Origin: Euphorbia lathyris
Lineage: Eukaryota > Streptophyta > Magnoliopsida > Malpighiales > Euphorbiaceae
DNA length: 64,000 nt
Reading direction: 5' to 3'
NCBI RefSeq assembly: GCF_963576675.1
Contig: NC_088912.1
Span: 60,210,895 to 60,274,894 of the forward strand
Positions within the stretch are counted from its first letter, which is position 1. Each line of letters starts with the position of its first letter. Positions 21,133 through 36,100 of this stretch are shown here, piece by piece. Below the pieces are notes generated by a model. That model ran no database searches, was not told where the DNA came from, and saw only the letters and a list, made by a program, of their open reading frames with translations. Position numbers and translations under genes: made by a program.

Positions 21133-24100
21133 CTGCAACCGAAAAACATCAAGCTATTATCAACCAACTGCTAATTCTTCTTAATGTTTTTATTGACCAC
21201 ATCTACAATCAAGGAACAAAAAGTAGGACACATAAAAAATGAGGTGAAATGACTATATATCTGTCATGCATCACATACCATAAGGACAGACAAAGGGTTA
21301 GACCATTCAACTTGGCTTGTAATATCAATTTGCCCCAAAATAATTCAAGTATCAATCAAGTCTACAACTTGGTATCTTTTAGTCGAATCAATCCAGAAAT
21401 GATATCACTCGTGATGTGATCTTTTATAACACGGCCAATTTCTGATGCTGGATTAATTTGACTTGACCACATTGATATCTAAAGCTCATTTTGACCTTTT
21501 ATCCCATACCATAAAGATGGAAATAGCTAATATTAAACTGTCCTAAGCAAAATAATGGGCTTCCTTCTCTTTCTTGGCATATGATAGCAAACTAGCAAGG
21601 ATATTTTGCAGGTAAACTACAAGTATTGATTGGTGACCATGAAACTCTTGAACAACACACACACACCAAAAAACAACAAAAAATAAAATCAGATCATGTA
21701 AAAGTGCCATTAATTTTCCTTTCCTTGCATTCTTAAGCCAAAAGAAAAGTTTCATTTCTGACCAAGCATTAGGAAGAAAATCCCATGGTGAAAGAGTCGC
21801 TTTTTTATGAAAGCTTCCTCCAGCATACTTTTTGGACGAGATTCATTTCCATGGATCAAAAACTTAATATAAACATAATTACAAGAGATGCAGTTTCAAA
21901 ATGGGACCAAGACAACGTAAATGCACTTTCTTAATCAACAAAGGATTCCAATTTGTTATAGAATAAGTCAATGTAATAAATGTAAGCATGCCTAAGTCAA
22001 CTAAAGCATTGTTATAGGCTGCTATGGGCCTACAATGTCTCCTTGATTGAAGGAGAACCTTGTATATATATGTGTATTGTTCTTAAGTAAAATATATCAA
22101 TTTAGTCTCTTAATCTACATTGTCCCATGTATTCCTAGTGTATTACATGGTTTGTTACACAATTCTATATGCAACAGAACCCATTCTCAACCAGCTGCTC
22201 TAATATCAACATGGTATAATTCCATTAGATTAGTAAAATATATAATGATGATGACCAAAAATTAATGTCTGACTGACTCACTTTTGCTTCACTTGAGACT
22301 GAAGGTTTTGAAGGGAATTCTACTCTGCGAGCTTTGATAATTGTATCCTCCCGTAATATTCGCTCTTGAGTCTGATCATGCCCAAAAGGACGTCTACCAA
22401 AGAGCATCTGGTAAAATAGAACTCCAGCTGACCAAACATCAACCTGATTCCGTTCATAAGGATAGAAAGTTGGTCACGCAAAGACAAGAATAAATGTCAT
22501 AAAGGTCTCTCAGAATAACAATGCTTCAGCAACTAATCTACCAACCATTCGAGCATTCTCGTAGAAAATAAATAAAAATGATAAGAAAAACAATTTTAAA
22601 ACGGCAAGATGCCAGAAAATTCAGGGATTAGTATTCCCTCCAAGAAAATTTGGTGTAGCAAGAATTCACTCACTGACCTTCGATGATATTAGTGGAGTCT
22701 TACTGAGCTCAAAACATTCTGGCGGCAGGTACCTACATTTACAAGAGGAGAAAAGTATAATGTAAGTAGAAAAGATGCATCACAAGGTAAAATAGGAAGA
22801 AAATACTGAAACAAAATAATGGGAAGAATGACAGCAATAAAACAGTATATGCAAGAGTAGGATTAAAACAGTAATACTTCTAATAAACAAATAGAATGAG
22901 GAATAGTGAGCTTTATTACTGAGGATAGGTATTGATGGATGACTATGAGAAACACAAATGGACTGACAACAATTCCCAAGCCCCCACAGGAATGGAATAT
23001 CCCCTCTCTACCCAAAACTGAGCAGAGCGTCTGCCAACAAAACAAAATTGCCAAAATGTATACTCCTTTACCCTAAACAACAAACTACCCAGATATATAT
23101 ATTAATACTAACCCACGACAACTCAACAATTCATTGGGGTACCCTTCTGTCTCCTAGTGTAGACTTGCCAAACCTTGGGTCTATCCTTCAGTAATTCATC
23201 ATTAGTCTCAAGCCTAGGCCCTACTTCAGGATCTTTATCAACAAAATTGCCAAAATGTATACTCCTTACCCTAAACAACAAACTACCCAGATATATATAC
23301 TAATACTAACCCACGACAGCTCAACAATTCATTGGGGTACCCTTCTGCCTCCTAGTGTAGACTTGCCAAACCTTGGGTCTATCCTTCTTGGGCTGAAGCA
23401 ATTCAACAATAGTCTCAAGCCTAGGCCCTACTTCAGGATCTTTATCACTACCACCCCCTTCAGAAAGAGTCTTGTCCTCAAGACTGAAGTGTGGAAACTC
23501 GCTACGGATAGTGAACTCGTCTTCCCAAGATGCCTCATCTGCTCCCTTATTACTCCACTGAATGAGTCACTGAACAATGGAACGTCCATGTTTCTGGATG
23601 ATGCAAGTAGCGAGGACGCGTTCCGGAGCAACCTTGTCAGCCTCATCTAACTCAAGTTCAAGGAGTAGGTCGGATGATAGAACATGATTTCCAACAGCCT
23701 TCTTTAACAGATAAACATGGAAGACCGGATGAATTTTGGAGGATGCGGGAAGTTGGAGGTGATACGCAACTGTGCCAATATTGGACGTGATCTGAAATGG
23801 GCCATAGAAACGAGCAGACAGTTTGGGGCAGATTCGGCAAACCACAGACTGTTGTCTATGGGGCCTGAGTTTGAGAAATACCCAATCCCCGATCTCAAGG
23901 TGCACCTCCCGTCGTATTTTATCAGCTTGGAGTTTCATTTGTTGCTGTGAATGCCACAAATGTTGTTTCAATTGGCAAAGAGCCTCATCACGATCCAACA
24001 ACTCACGCCGGACAGACTCAACCTGAATTTGACCGGGTATAAATTGGGAGATAGAGGGGGATCTGTGACCATAGACCACCTCAAATGGAATGGAGCCAAT

Positions 24101-27100
24101 GAAGATGTGAAAAGAGGAATTATACCGGAATTCGGCCCAAGCTAGCCAAGTGGCCACAGCTTCGGATGATCTGCTGTAAAACACTAGAGATAGGATTCAA
24201 GGCAACGATTAGTGACTCCGGTTTGGCCGTCGGTTTCAGGATGATAAGCTGAACTAAGTCAAAGTCGAGTCCCGTGTAACTTAAACAGCTCCTGTCAGAA
24301 CTTACTAACAAATATTGGATCCCGATCACTGATAATAGATTTAGAAAGGCCGTGTAAACGAACAATGTCCCAAACGAAGATTTCAGTGATGCTTTTGGCT
24401 GTATAGGGATGCTTCAAGGCAATAAAATGACTATGGCTTTGAGTTTAGCGTTGTTGTGGGCTTCCTCTACGAGTTGAGTTCCCTCGGGCCAAGAACGGAA
24501 TGAAATTAAAGTAATATAGTCACCCATCGAGTGTTGTCGAGACAAGGCGTCTGCTGCCTTATTAGTTTGCCCCGTTTTCTAATGAATTTCAAACTGATAC
24601 CCCATGAGTTTCACTAGCCAATTTTGTTAGTCAACCGTGGTTACAGTTGATAAAGTAGATGGTGAAGGCTTTGTTTATCTGTCCACACAATGAATCTTCT
24701 TCTGGTTAAGTAGGGGTGCCAATGTTAATTGCCATGGCCAATGCCATCAATTCCTTTTCGTAGGCAGATTTGGACAATCTGATAGACCTGGCTAAAATAA
24801 GCAATTGCCTCCCTTCTTGCATCAAAATGGCACCCAAACCTTTTCCCGAAGCGTCGCACTATATGAGGAAGGGGTGCAAAAAAATCCGGAAGCGCCAACA
24901 CAGGAGCCGAAATAAGTTTCATCTTCAGTTCGTCTAAAGCAGTAGCAGCGTCGCTGTTCCAATGGAAGTTGTTCTTCTTGGTTAGATCGGTAAGGGGATG
25001 TGCTACCTTTCCATACTCCATGATAAATTTACTGACCCCTGACCCGCAACTCCCCTAACATTCCATTGTTGAACTGCACTGACTTTAGAGAGGGGTCTAT
25101 TGCCACACCATTTGATGAGATAATATGGCATAATTACTCTATCTGAGACTGGCCGAATAAACATTTCTTTTTATTAGCCCTAAGATGCTGGGATTGCAAA
25201 ACTTGTAGAATTAGGGCCAAATGTTGCAAATGAAGATCCCAAGTAGCACTATAGATGAGTATAAAAAGGGGCGGCCCGGTCGCATTACGCGTCCCCGCTG
25301 AGCGAGGGTCCGGGGAGGGGTCCCACCACAAGGGTGTATTGGGGGCAAGAGCACTATAGATGAGTATATCGTCAAAAAATACAAGAACAAAGCAGAGCAG
25401 CCAAGGACGAAAGATCTCATTCATAATGCTCTGAAAGGTAGAAGGGGCGTTGGTTAACCCAAATGGAATGGCGAGGAATTTATAGTGGCCGTCGTGAATG
25501 CGGAAAGCAGTCTTTTCCTCGTCTCCCTCTCGCATATGGATATGATAAAATCCTGATTTCATATCGATCTTGGTATAGAATCGTGATCCTTTCCATTCGT
25601 CAAGCAATTCGTCCACCACCAGAATAGGGTACTTATCCGGAATAGTTACCTTGTTTAGTGCTCTGTGATCTACACATAGCCTCCAAGAAGAATCTTTCTT
25701 CCTCACAAGCAATATAGGATTCAATCTCCTCCTTTTGAACATGTGGGTACTGGTAAGGACGCACACTAATAAGACCATGTCCCGAGATCAAATTAATTGC
25801 ATGGTCATGGTGCTGTTGTGGTGGTAACCCCTTTGGTTCTTCAAAAACATCACTAAACTGAGAAACCAGAGTTGGCATCCTTGTCTGGTGCCCTTGTATC
25901 TACCGTTGGGTGAGCCCGCAAGCCTCAATAGCACTTCCATACTTCCTCCTACCAGCCACACTCGCAAAGACACTCCCATGCTCGCTGATTGGTTGCATGT
26001 ATCACCTTGTAACTCAATGCGGTTGACACGATACTGTAACCTCATTCTCTTGAGTTTCCAATCATCAGTTACCTCTCCCGATGTACTTAGCCATGCGATT
26101 CCCAAAATCATGTCCAAATTGCCTAGATCAAAGACTAAGGCATCAATTTCACATTACATATCCCATATGTTTAACGGAAGTTCTATTCTTCGACCAGTCC
26201 TCCCATCTCCAAAACTGCACTCCTTCGCCCTCGTTAATTTCTACATCATCAACATATTTCTCTTGATCCCCATCCTGCTTTGAATCATCATCAACCGAAA
26301 TTAAGAGCTTCAGGTGGCCATCTATGCAACGATGTTGGGGGCTATAGGCAAGCCTACACTGAAGCAAAGCCCCTTACGCCTTCGTTCTTCCATCTCTTTG
26401 AAACTTAGATGTCGTGTTCCTCTGTTGTGAATTTGGGGACCGTGGTTGTCTGTTTGAAGATGGCGGTTTCGGTGCAAAGAAGTGGATTCTGGGCCAATTC
26501 CTTTCTTATTGGGTGGCCCAACCCAGTTGTTGTTGTAGTCCCCCTGACCTAAATATTTAAAAGGTTGCGCAGTCCACGTGGTATTAGTAGTCACGTGACT
26601 GGAGGCGCCTCACCTAGAATCTCTCCCTATCGTACTAAATGTACATCCTCCTCTACCTCCCAACTGTAATTTTTCCTCGACATCCCTTGCCATCCTCATC
26701 GCAAAATCCCTAGCCGCAGGTTCTTATAATTCTGACCTTATAATTCTGACCCATGTTCAAATCTTCCGTTGCATGCCATGGATGAAGAGTCCAAGATGTT
26801 GATCGGAGGGTTGGGTTATGGACTAAGCTCATATCATCTCAAACATGTCGATATAGTCAGTCTGTTGTAGAGAAGCAAGATCATCGGAGGCACTATACAG
26901 GGAAGCGTCGACGAACCGATTCGACAGTTGGTCTTTGAATTCTTCCCAACTGAATCGTGGACTGGAACCGAAGAGAATCGAAAACCAATTAATAGTGAGT
27001 CCGTCCATACTCACCTGAGCATGAGTCAATCGCATATGAGGGAGCATTAATAACTCTAGGATCAATACCGAAGAAATAAAGCAGCTTCACTTTCTGTGCG

Positions 27101-30100
27101 GTAAAAGGTTGCTCCTGGAACCAAAAACATCATCAGGACGTTTGCCATGCTTGTTGATTAACCGGGCCAACATGGTACATATCTATTCCACCATTACCTC
27201 CCATTGCTCATTTAACTTGCTTTCAGCGACCATGGTCTGTTGTATTTTGGCAACAGATTGACTAAGCTCTTTTAGCTGAATCCACATTCCTTCTAACTTC
27301 TCATCATGGAGTTTGTTCGTCCGTCTTCCCCATCTTTCTAATCCGGCAGGTCAGACCAAATAATGGGAGGAATGACAGCAATAAAACAGTATATGCAAGA
27401 GTATGATTGAAACAGTAATAATTCTAACAAATAGGAATAGTGAGCTTTATTACCGAGGATAGGTATTGATGGATGACTAATGAGAAATACAAATGGACTG
27501 AGAACAATTCCCAAACCCCCAGAGGAATGGAATATCCCCTCTCTACCCAAAACTGAGCAGAGCCTCTGCCAAGGCAGAACAAAACAAAATTGCCAAAATG
27601 TATATTCCATACCCTAAACAACAAACTACCCAGATATATATACTAACCCATGACAGCTCAACAATTCATTGGGTACCGTTCTAGACTCCTAGTGTAGACT
27701 TGCCAAACCTTGGGTCTATTTTTGTTGGGTTGAAGTTATTCATCATTACTCTCAAGCCTAGGCCCAACTTCCCTATCTTTATCACAAAATAATAAAATTA
27801 AAATCTATAAGCAACACCTTTTTTATACTTGATAACATGTTTGCAAATCAAATGCATGGCAGAGTAATCATGAATTATCCTTCCATTTTCTCCGCTGCAT
27901 CCATGTACTTACACGCAACAAAAACAGAAAGTAGAACTCTCAACTACCCATTTACAAACCATTAGGTCCCAAAAACACAACAACAACAACAAAGCCTTGA
28001 TCCCGAAATGATTTGGGGTCGGCTAACATGAACCATCATACAAAACCGTGAAATCAAGTCGCGTCAGCGACATGAATTCTCTCCCTCCACTTCATCCTAT
28101 CCGCTACCATATTTTCCTCGATGCCCAATAAACTCATATCACTCTCAATCACCCTCTTCCAAGTTTGCTTAGGCCTTCCCCTACCCCTCACCATTGCATC
28201 CCTTTGCCACTTTTCAATCCTTCTAACCGGTGCATCAAAATCAGGCAACGACATTTAGTAGAGAGTTAATTGGACACCTAAGATAATCAAATTGGTTTCG
28301 ATAACTTGAAAGTTGGAAGGTTCACATTTTGATGAAATGTAAAGAGACCATTGTATGAAATGTTGTGTTATATAATATCAATACCAATATTATACTTTAA
28401 GCCCAAATTCTAAGTGATCAGACATAGAAATACATAATCAACCACCAGGTAGCAACTATCTTATATGCTGCTGACACATACTAAAGCCATGCTCAAGTTA
28501 GAAAATGTTATATTTGACAGACATTCTGTGTGCATGTAAACCTTGCAAACTACAATATTCTTTTAGATACGCTGTGGAAGTACATAAAGAAACAATCCAC
28601 TACATAAATTGAGCAGCTTAATTTCTTCAAACAGGGCATAGAACATTCATATTGAGGCAAATGACAAATGAAAAGCTGCAACTTCACGTACCAATATGTT
28701 CCAGCCCCTTGGGATGTAAGTTCCATACCCTGAGATCCAACATCATCCTCTACTATCTTGCTCAGACCAAAATCGGTAACTTTAGCAATACCAAACTCAT
28801 CAAAAAGAACATTCCCAGGCTTCAGATCGTAATGGATAATCTTCTGAGATCGTTTATTCAAGTAGATAAGGCCTTGAAAAATCTGAACAATTATGATCCG
28901 AGCTTCTCTTTCAGGCAATATAGGAGTTGCTTTAAGAACTGCATCGAGATCTTTTCCTGAGGAGGAAGAGTCATCAAATTTATTTATAAAACACCTAAAT
29001 ATAATTATTAACAGATACATAATTTATTCCAGGGAATATCATACCACTACAATACTCTAAGACGGTGCAGAAGGTATTCTGGTCGATTTCAAAAATGTCC
29101 CAGAGCCGAACAATGTGATTATGCACTAACGTCTTGTGAATATTGTACTCCCGAATAGCATGCCTTATGTAACTTTGCTTCTTATCCTCACTCCATTGTG
29201 CATTCAAACCATGAAGCTTACATGCAACATATCTATGATCTACCAGATCATAAGCCTGCTGGAAATTTCTTACTTCAAATCACTGCAAAAGGATATGTAT
29301 TTACAATTGCCAATATTGGCAAAAGAATATCTACAATTTTTCTATTTCAATTCCCTTGTTAACAAGTTTCGGTTAATGCTTCATTCGTTAAAAGAAGTAT
29401 GACTTTTGATTTTCTGACCTTGTAAACTTCGCTAAATCCGCCTTTCCCAAGAAGGTTTAGAAGAGCATATCGGTGATTCAAAATCTGAAAATTATTGAAA
29501 CGGGAACCATCCTCATCTCTTATTCGTTTCATTTCTCTTATAAGCCGTCCCTTTTCCAGTTCATACCGATCTCGCTCACGCAAAATAATTTCTTCCTCCT
29601 ATAGAGATCAATAGCTCAATTTAAGGCACACATGAAGAGGTGAAATTCAATCAACTATCCCGACCATTATGTGATTTATCATGTCATGGATATGAAAAAA
29701 ATGGCAATGTGAACATCGTAATGAACTTACACGCTTTATGCTTGATAAACGAGATTTAAAAATCTCATCCTGAAACAGAAACTCTTCTTCTTGTGAGCCT
29801 GATTCTGCATCTGTCCCATCACCCTTGTCTGCACAGCAAAAGCACTGCTATTTTTAACATTCTATTTAACCAGTTACTAAAGAAACTTTATATCCAAAAA
29901 ACATCAATAAGAGAGCGAACACGCGAAATAGGAGGATAAATTTAAAAATCTCCAACAAAACACTGTAACAAAATTTTAGTAAAAGAACAATGATATCAAG
30001 AAAATCCCCAGTTATATAGAAGAGGAACAAAAACCCAATAGTTCTTAGGCTGCTGCTAGAAGATTAAAAGTAACAAGTTGAAGACTAAAAGTAACATTCT

Positions 30101-33100
30101 ATTTAACCCACTAGAGCTCAATGAGAACTATTTTTTTAAAGTTTGCAGGAACATGCAGCTAAACATGACATAAAAGAATCTTGGGGACAAAAGCAACTGA
30201 GATCCATTAAGTGGACGACTACTTGAGTCATGTGTGATTATAAATCTGCAAAAAGGTAAACAAACACCTGGCAGACTTGGAAACAAAAGGATGCCATTAA
30301 TACTTTTGGCAGCACACAATTTTTCATTTATCAGCATAGCCATGACAGGTGGGATGCTTTAAAAATAATCCAGAGGACAACAAATCTGTTATTAGATGTC
30401 TTTACCGGAGCCACACACTAATATATGAATCACAATTTTCATACTTGATTGACTAAAGACCAAAAGCTACTTGATGGGGATATCGTTGAATAGAGCTTCC
30501 AGAGACAAATAGACATTGAAATAGTAGACAAAAGATATAGCTGAAAACTACAGGAGTGATGCTTACCAGGTTGCCGTTTCTTCAATGATTTCCGCTGACG
30601 CTCAACAGCCTCTTTTGTTTCCAGTAATTGTCTCTTGAAAGTCAAAATTATAAAGGACATGTTACTGACGTAAATAAGAAGGGAACTCAAGTTGGAAATT
30701 AGATTAATAAGGTTTGCAGGTAATGTTCACAGAAATGGAATGGTGCAGAGACAATCAAGTAATTTTGGCAGTAAGGGAGGTTTCTTGTCTTGTGGGTCTC
30801 AATTAGCATAAATTTTATTTTCTCGAGTTCAATTGGAATCCTAGCAAGTCCAGTGGTTCATTTAAGTATTATATTTGGAGCTTCTATCCAACAAGGTTAG
30901 GAATTACTAGTACTATATCCTTACAATTACTTCCTAAGAAGTCCTACAACGGATGCTTAGCTTCTTATATCTTTAGTTTGATTCTGAAAAAGCTGTTCTT
31001 CAAAAAAATAAAACAAAATAAAAAATATCTACAACACTCTTCTTAGTTGATCTACATTGGCCACCAGTCTCATCAAAACAATGTCCATCAAACAATATTG
31101 CTGGAATTTGATTCATATGAAATGAGAAGGACTATTCCTCACACAAATTGCATACTAGAACTCATTTAATTTTAGATGTCTCCTATCATCAATGTGTACG
31201 AACTTATGTATTCCTATGACGAATAGGTAAGAAAGTAATAGTAAAAGGTGTTCTAAAAATAAATGTTTTTCTTTTAAAGGAAAAAGAAAATATTTCGGTG
31301 TATATGGGTCCTAAAAAAATGTTCAAGGTGCTGTACAATTTCTTCATTAAAGTTTAGGTGCCAGTAATATAATTAACCAAGTAAAACATCACCGCTTATC
31401 AAATATCTGGAGATATAGCAAATAACATTAAGTGAATTTTGTGAAAAAATAATCATGCAATTCTTATAATTAAAAACCCAGAAACTCCTGCAAATCATTA
31501 AGTTCAAAGTGGAGTGATGAACTGTGAGGGGATATGTTAGTAATAGGCCCAAAATATGGAGGGTTTATGAAAGGAAGGAAGAAGTCACGTGACAAAGGGA
31601 AAATGAAGGATGCTTAGGTGTCTGTGGTAGTTTGTCTGTTAGTACAGAGCGGCTATTAAATAAGGGTGTGTTCTAGGGATTAGGAATGGTTTAGCTTATT
31701 TTGGGTCGCCAGCTTTTGGCTGGATTGGGGGCTCAGTCCCTGGGTAGTGTTTAGCCATTACTTCTTTTGTCTTCACTGAATGTAATACACTGTTCCATTG
31801 CCATGGATATTTTGATAATACAACTCATCTTAGTGTTGGCCATATTTATGTGTTCTCTTATCCTTAGAGCACATTCTTAACAATTTGGTCCGACCTGCCG
31901 GATGTCTAAAACCACCGGCGACATGGATTCGAGGGTCCAGGGAAAATTCGACTCAGAGCACTCAACTACTAGTCTAGTTTAGTACTTGTTTTTTCTATTA
32001 GTTGCGATGCGAACAAGCCTTTACTTATGAGATTAGTTGAGTAGGCTTGCATTAGTTGTCTGCTATAAGATAGCTAATTTTAGGGCTTTCGACATAAAAA
32101 AGCCTATCCGGCTTGGCTTCGCTATCGCTCATGACTTGTATAGTAGTCGGCCCGGAATGCCTCTGTAGTCTTTCTCCGCTCCTTCCTTCATTCATTTTCT
32201 TGACAGATGCAAGACTAGTAGGAGTGGAGAAGCAGCTCACAGGGATAGGAAACCAAGTCAGTATTCAGTCCCAAAATGTAACAAATATGCAGATTGCCTT
32301 TGAGGAATTTCAAGTTCAGAGTGCTACCTGGATGAAGCAACATGATAAACAGCGAGAGATGGAGGAAGCTCTCAGTTTCGCAGGGTGGTGCTAGAAGGAG
32401 GGAAGATTCAGCCACCAGCACTCGAGATGGTGTGAGAATCGGCCAAACTGCAACTCCTTTGACAAGGAGACACCTGGAACTGGGGCAGGACACGCCCAAC
32501 AGCTCTGCACCGAATCAAATAACAGATGATCATTTCGCCGAAAGGAGGGTAAAGCTCCCCATATTCTCCATTCTAGTTGAGTCCGAACCCGCAGTGACTT
32601 GGGAAATCTTCAAGGAAGAGCTTTTCCAACTCTTTGGGAGCCTGGAGATGCAAAATCCCCACATGGAACTGGTGGCGCTGCGGCAAACCGGAACAATAGT
32701 ACAGTGCATCGAAGAGTTTGAATTAATCGCCTCAGTGACCCAAGGAAGCTGGAGTTGCAATATGTGGGATACTTTGTGTAAGGGCTTAGAGAACATCAAG
32801 GATGATGTTATGATGCACAACCCAGTAACAAGCGTTTGACGCAATGTGTCTAGCTCGGACAGTGGAACAGTCAAAGGATAGGTTGAAAGGCGGCGGCAGT
32901 GGATTCAAAGGAAGTAGTTGGATGTCTAAGGAGGGAAATGCTAAAAACCAAGTGACCTCAAGCACGTGGAAGGGAAGCAATATTAGCGCAGGCTCTTCTA
33001 TGGGCCGCGAATTTCATAAGTGGCTAGGCCCACAACCAGCAATCAATACTCCAGCCCTAATTACTCAGGCACTAACTACTCTAATTCCAGAAACGACACT

Positions 33101-36100
33101 ACACAACGACCCTCTTCGATTGCATCGGTCGCTCAACAAACCTTGAGAAACAGATGTACCAAGCACAGCACTCAGAAGGATTGAGATGAACAGAGATGGA
33201 AGGGACTGTGTTTACACTGTGGGCAACCATATTCCCCACAACACTGTTGCTCGGAGGGGAAACTGTGTATCCTCTTTCTAGCCGACGATGAGGAGGTTAA
33301 TAACGGGGAAGAAATTGTCCTCTTGGAGGCAGAACCGAAGGAGGAAGCTGTTAAAAGGGAAGAAAGAGGGTAATGCTTGGTTGGAAAGAGAAAATAATTC
33401 CCTATCGATTCAGAACTCTAAGAGAGTCAGCGAATCCGGAGAATTGACTAATGGTCAGTGGGGCGAATTTGACCAACTCTTAGATTTTTCAAGAACCTAC
33501 AGGTCTACCTCTGCGGCGCAAATTCAATCTGCTGCCTAGAAGCGGTTCGGTTTGCATTCGTCCCTACCTGTATCGTCATCCCCACAAAGATGACATACAG
33601 AGAGACGGGTGCAAGACCTCTTGCAACAGGGAGTGATCCAAAACAGTAGCAGTTCATACTCCAGCCTGGTGTTGCTCGTGAAGAACAAAGATGCCTCGTG
33701 GAGGCTGTGTAGACTACCGTGCCTTGAACAAACTAACCATTCCAGACAAATATCCGATCCCGTCGTCGATGAGCTCTTAGATGAGTTATTGGGTTCCCAA
33801 TATTTTTCCAAATTGATCTCAAGGTTGGGTACCACCAAATTCTAATGAGAGAAGGTGATGTTGAGAAAATGGCATTTCGAACTCACAACGGACATTACTA
33901 GTACCTAGTTATGCCTTTCGCTGGTCAGTTTTGTTCTTCTTCGACGATATCCTGATTTTCAGTTCTACTTGAGAAGTGCATGAAGTACTTCAAATTCTGT
34001 TGGAAAATCATGTTGCCAACATTAAAAAGTGCACATTTGGCGAGCAGAGTGTTGAGTCCTGGGGCATATTGTCACCAAAGACGCAATTGAAAACGTGATG
34101 AGTTGGTCAGCACCTAAAGCATCTAAATCAGTGAAAGGAGTTCGAGGTTTTTTTGGGTTTGACCAAGTACTACAGAAAGTTTATTACCGACTACGGGAAG
34201 ATAGCTAAACCTTTAACGGACTTAACAAAGAAAGATGGTTTTGTGTGGAATGTCGAGAACCAAAAGGCATTGGACACAGATCCTCAAAAATTAAAGAGGA
34301 CCGGTTGTCCAATCCTAACTCTAGGCCTAGGTATCAGTTGAAATCAGGGGTGCTCCTTTACAATAATCGGTTAGTAACCAACTACCTCTTCTCTCCTACC
34401 CTCTCTTTTGGCCGAGTTCCATTCCTCGCCGATAAGGGTCATTCTTGATTTTATCGAACTTATCGCAGGCTAGTACCTAAAATATATTGGGTAGGGATGA
34501 GTAAAGCTGTCCAGGATTATGTTCAGCAGTTTGATATCTGTCAACGCTTCAAGGCATCGACCTTAGCCCCAGCTGGTCTCTTATTACCGCTACAAATTCC
34601 GGAGATAGTGTGGAATGATGTCTCTATGGATTTCATTATGGGTCTTCTACTGTCCAAGGGATTTGATACTATAGTTGTAGTGGTGGACCGACTTAGCAAA
34701 TACAGTCACTTCATTCCATTACGCCACCCCTATTCAGCAAGAACCATCGCTGAAGTGTTTGCCAAAGAAATCATCCGACTCAATGGCATTCCTCAGGCCA
34801 TAGTTAGTGACAGGGACCCAATTTTCATTAGCTAGTTTTGGCAAGAACTCTTTCATGAAGGTGACTAAGTTACAGATGTCATCGGCTTACCATCCCGAAA
34901 CCTACAGACAAACGAAGGTTGTTAATAGATGCTTGGAAGCCTACTTGAGGTGTTTCTCCATTGAGCAACCACGTACTTGGTCCATTTGGCTACTGTGGGC
35001 CGAGTTCTAGTACAACACCACTTATCACAACTCCACTGGCACTACTACCTTTGAAATTATGTATGGCAGAAAACCTCCAACGCCACTTTAGTATGTTCCT
35101 GGAGAAATTCGAGTTGAGTGGATCACTTGTGAGCTCAGTGACCGCCAAGAAGCTCTTAATCAACTGAAATTACATTTGTTGGAAGCGGACAAACCCCGCC
35201 GTGATATCTCCTTCGCTAATGGGGATTGGGTTTACCTCAAGCTTTGCCCGCACAAGCAGCAGTTTGTGGCGCGCAGTGTGAACAAGAAGCTTGCAGCTCG
35301 TTTTTACGGGCCTTTTCAAATACTTCGTCGCATTGGTCAAGTTGCTTACAAACTGAAGTTGCATTCCCACTCCAAAATCCATCCGGTTTTACATGCTCCG
35401 ATGTTAAAAAAAGGCAGCAACCCCACATTCAGTTGAGAGTTCCCTGCCTGATGGGTTTGAGGTCGAGTTGGCCACCTCATTCCAACCAGAACAGGTCCTA
35501 GCCAGCCGCAGGATACCCAGAGGTTCTGAGGAAATTATCAATGGTTAGTGAAATGGTTCGGGAAGAGAGCAGAAAATGCCACATGGGAGGACAAACTCAG
35601 CATCCGAGCTCAATAGCCCAGTATCATTCTTGAGGACAAGACTGCTCATCAACAGGGCGGCATTGTTAGTAATAGGCCCAAAATATGGAGGGTTTATGAA
35701 AGGAAGAAGAACTCACGTGACAAAGGGAAATTGAAGGATGATTAGGTGTCTGTGGTAGTTTGTCTGTTAGTGCAGAGGGCTATTAAATAAGGGCAGCAGG
35801 TATGTTCTAGGATTAGGAATTGTTTATCTTATTTTGGGTCGCCATCTTTTGGCTAGGCGATTGGGGGCTCAGTCCCTGGGTAGTGCTTTAGCAATTACTT
35901 ATTTTGTCTTCACTGAATGTAATATACAGTTTCATTGCCAATGAAATTTTGATAATACAACTCCTCTTAGTGTTGGCCATATTTCTCTGTTCTCTTATCA
36001 TTAGAGCCCATTCTTAACAGGATATGACAGGCTGTATAGATATGATGCAAACGGAAGGACGAAAAGTTCTGACAGTCTTTGTTAGTGGTAAAAACATGCA

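Larger units (their letters stand above)
22817..27784 (-). mobile_element. Defective chromovirus (Ty3/gypsy) in TSL intron 13
   Basis: The right LTR (27361-27784, 424 bp) is the 5' LTR and the left LTR (22817-23240) the 3' LTR. Both read TGATAAAG to CATTA on the minus strand. The candidate target duplication is CAAAA (22812-22816 and 27785-27789). In minus-strand order come primer-binding site, gag, protease, RT, RNase H, part of integrase and a chromodomain-like end. The zinc-binding part and first catalytic Asp of integrase are missing, and there are several stops. It has the same primer-binding sequence as the element in intron 8, so the two are relatives in opposite orientation. Confidence 0.88.
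31535..36019 (+). mobile_element. Defective chromovirus (Ty3/gypsy) in TSL intron 8
   Basis: The LTRs are 31535-31882 (348 bp) and 35664-36019 (356 bp), both TGTTAGTAATAGG to TTCTTAACA. They are flanked by a perfect 5-bp target duplication GGATA (31530-31534 and 36020-36024). Order: primer-binding site (31884-31903), gag (32113-33540), RT (33600-34340), integrase (34480-35436), polypurine region (35650-35663). The LTR copies are very similar, apart from small indels, so the insertion is fairly young compared with other copies here. Many stops, and an RT deletion, make it defective. It is antisense to TSL. Confidence 0.92.

Noticed and set aside
22047..22265. Small ORFs in TSL introns, possible nested genes
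   Set aside because: Low-complexity translations without homology or start context, in intron sequence.
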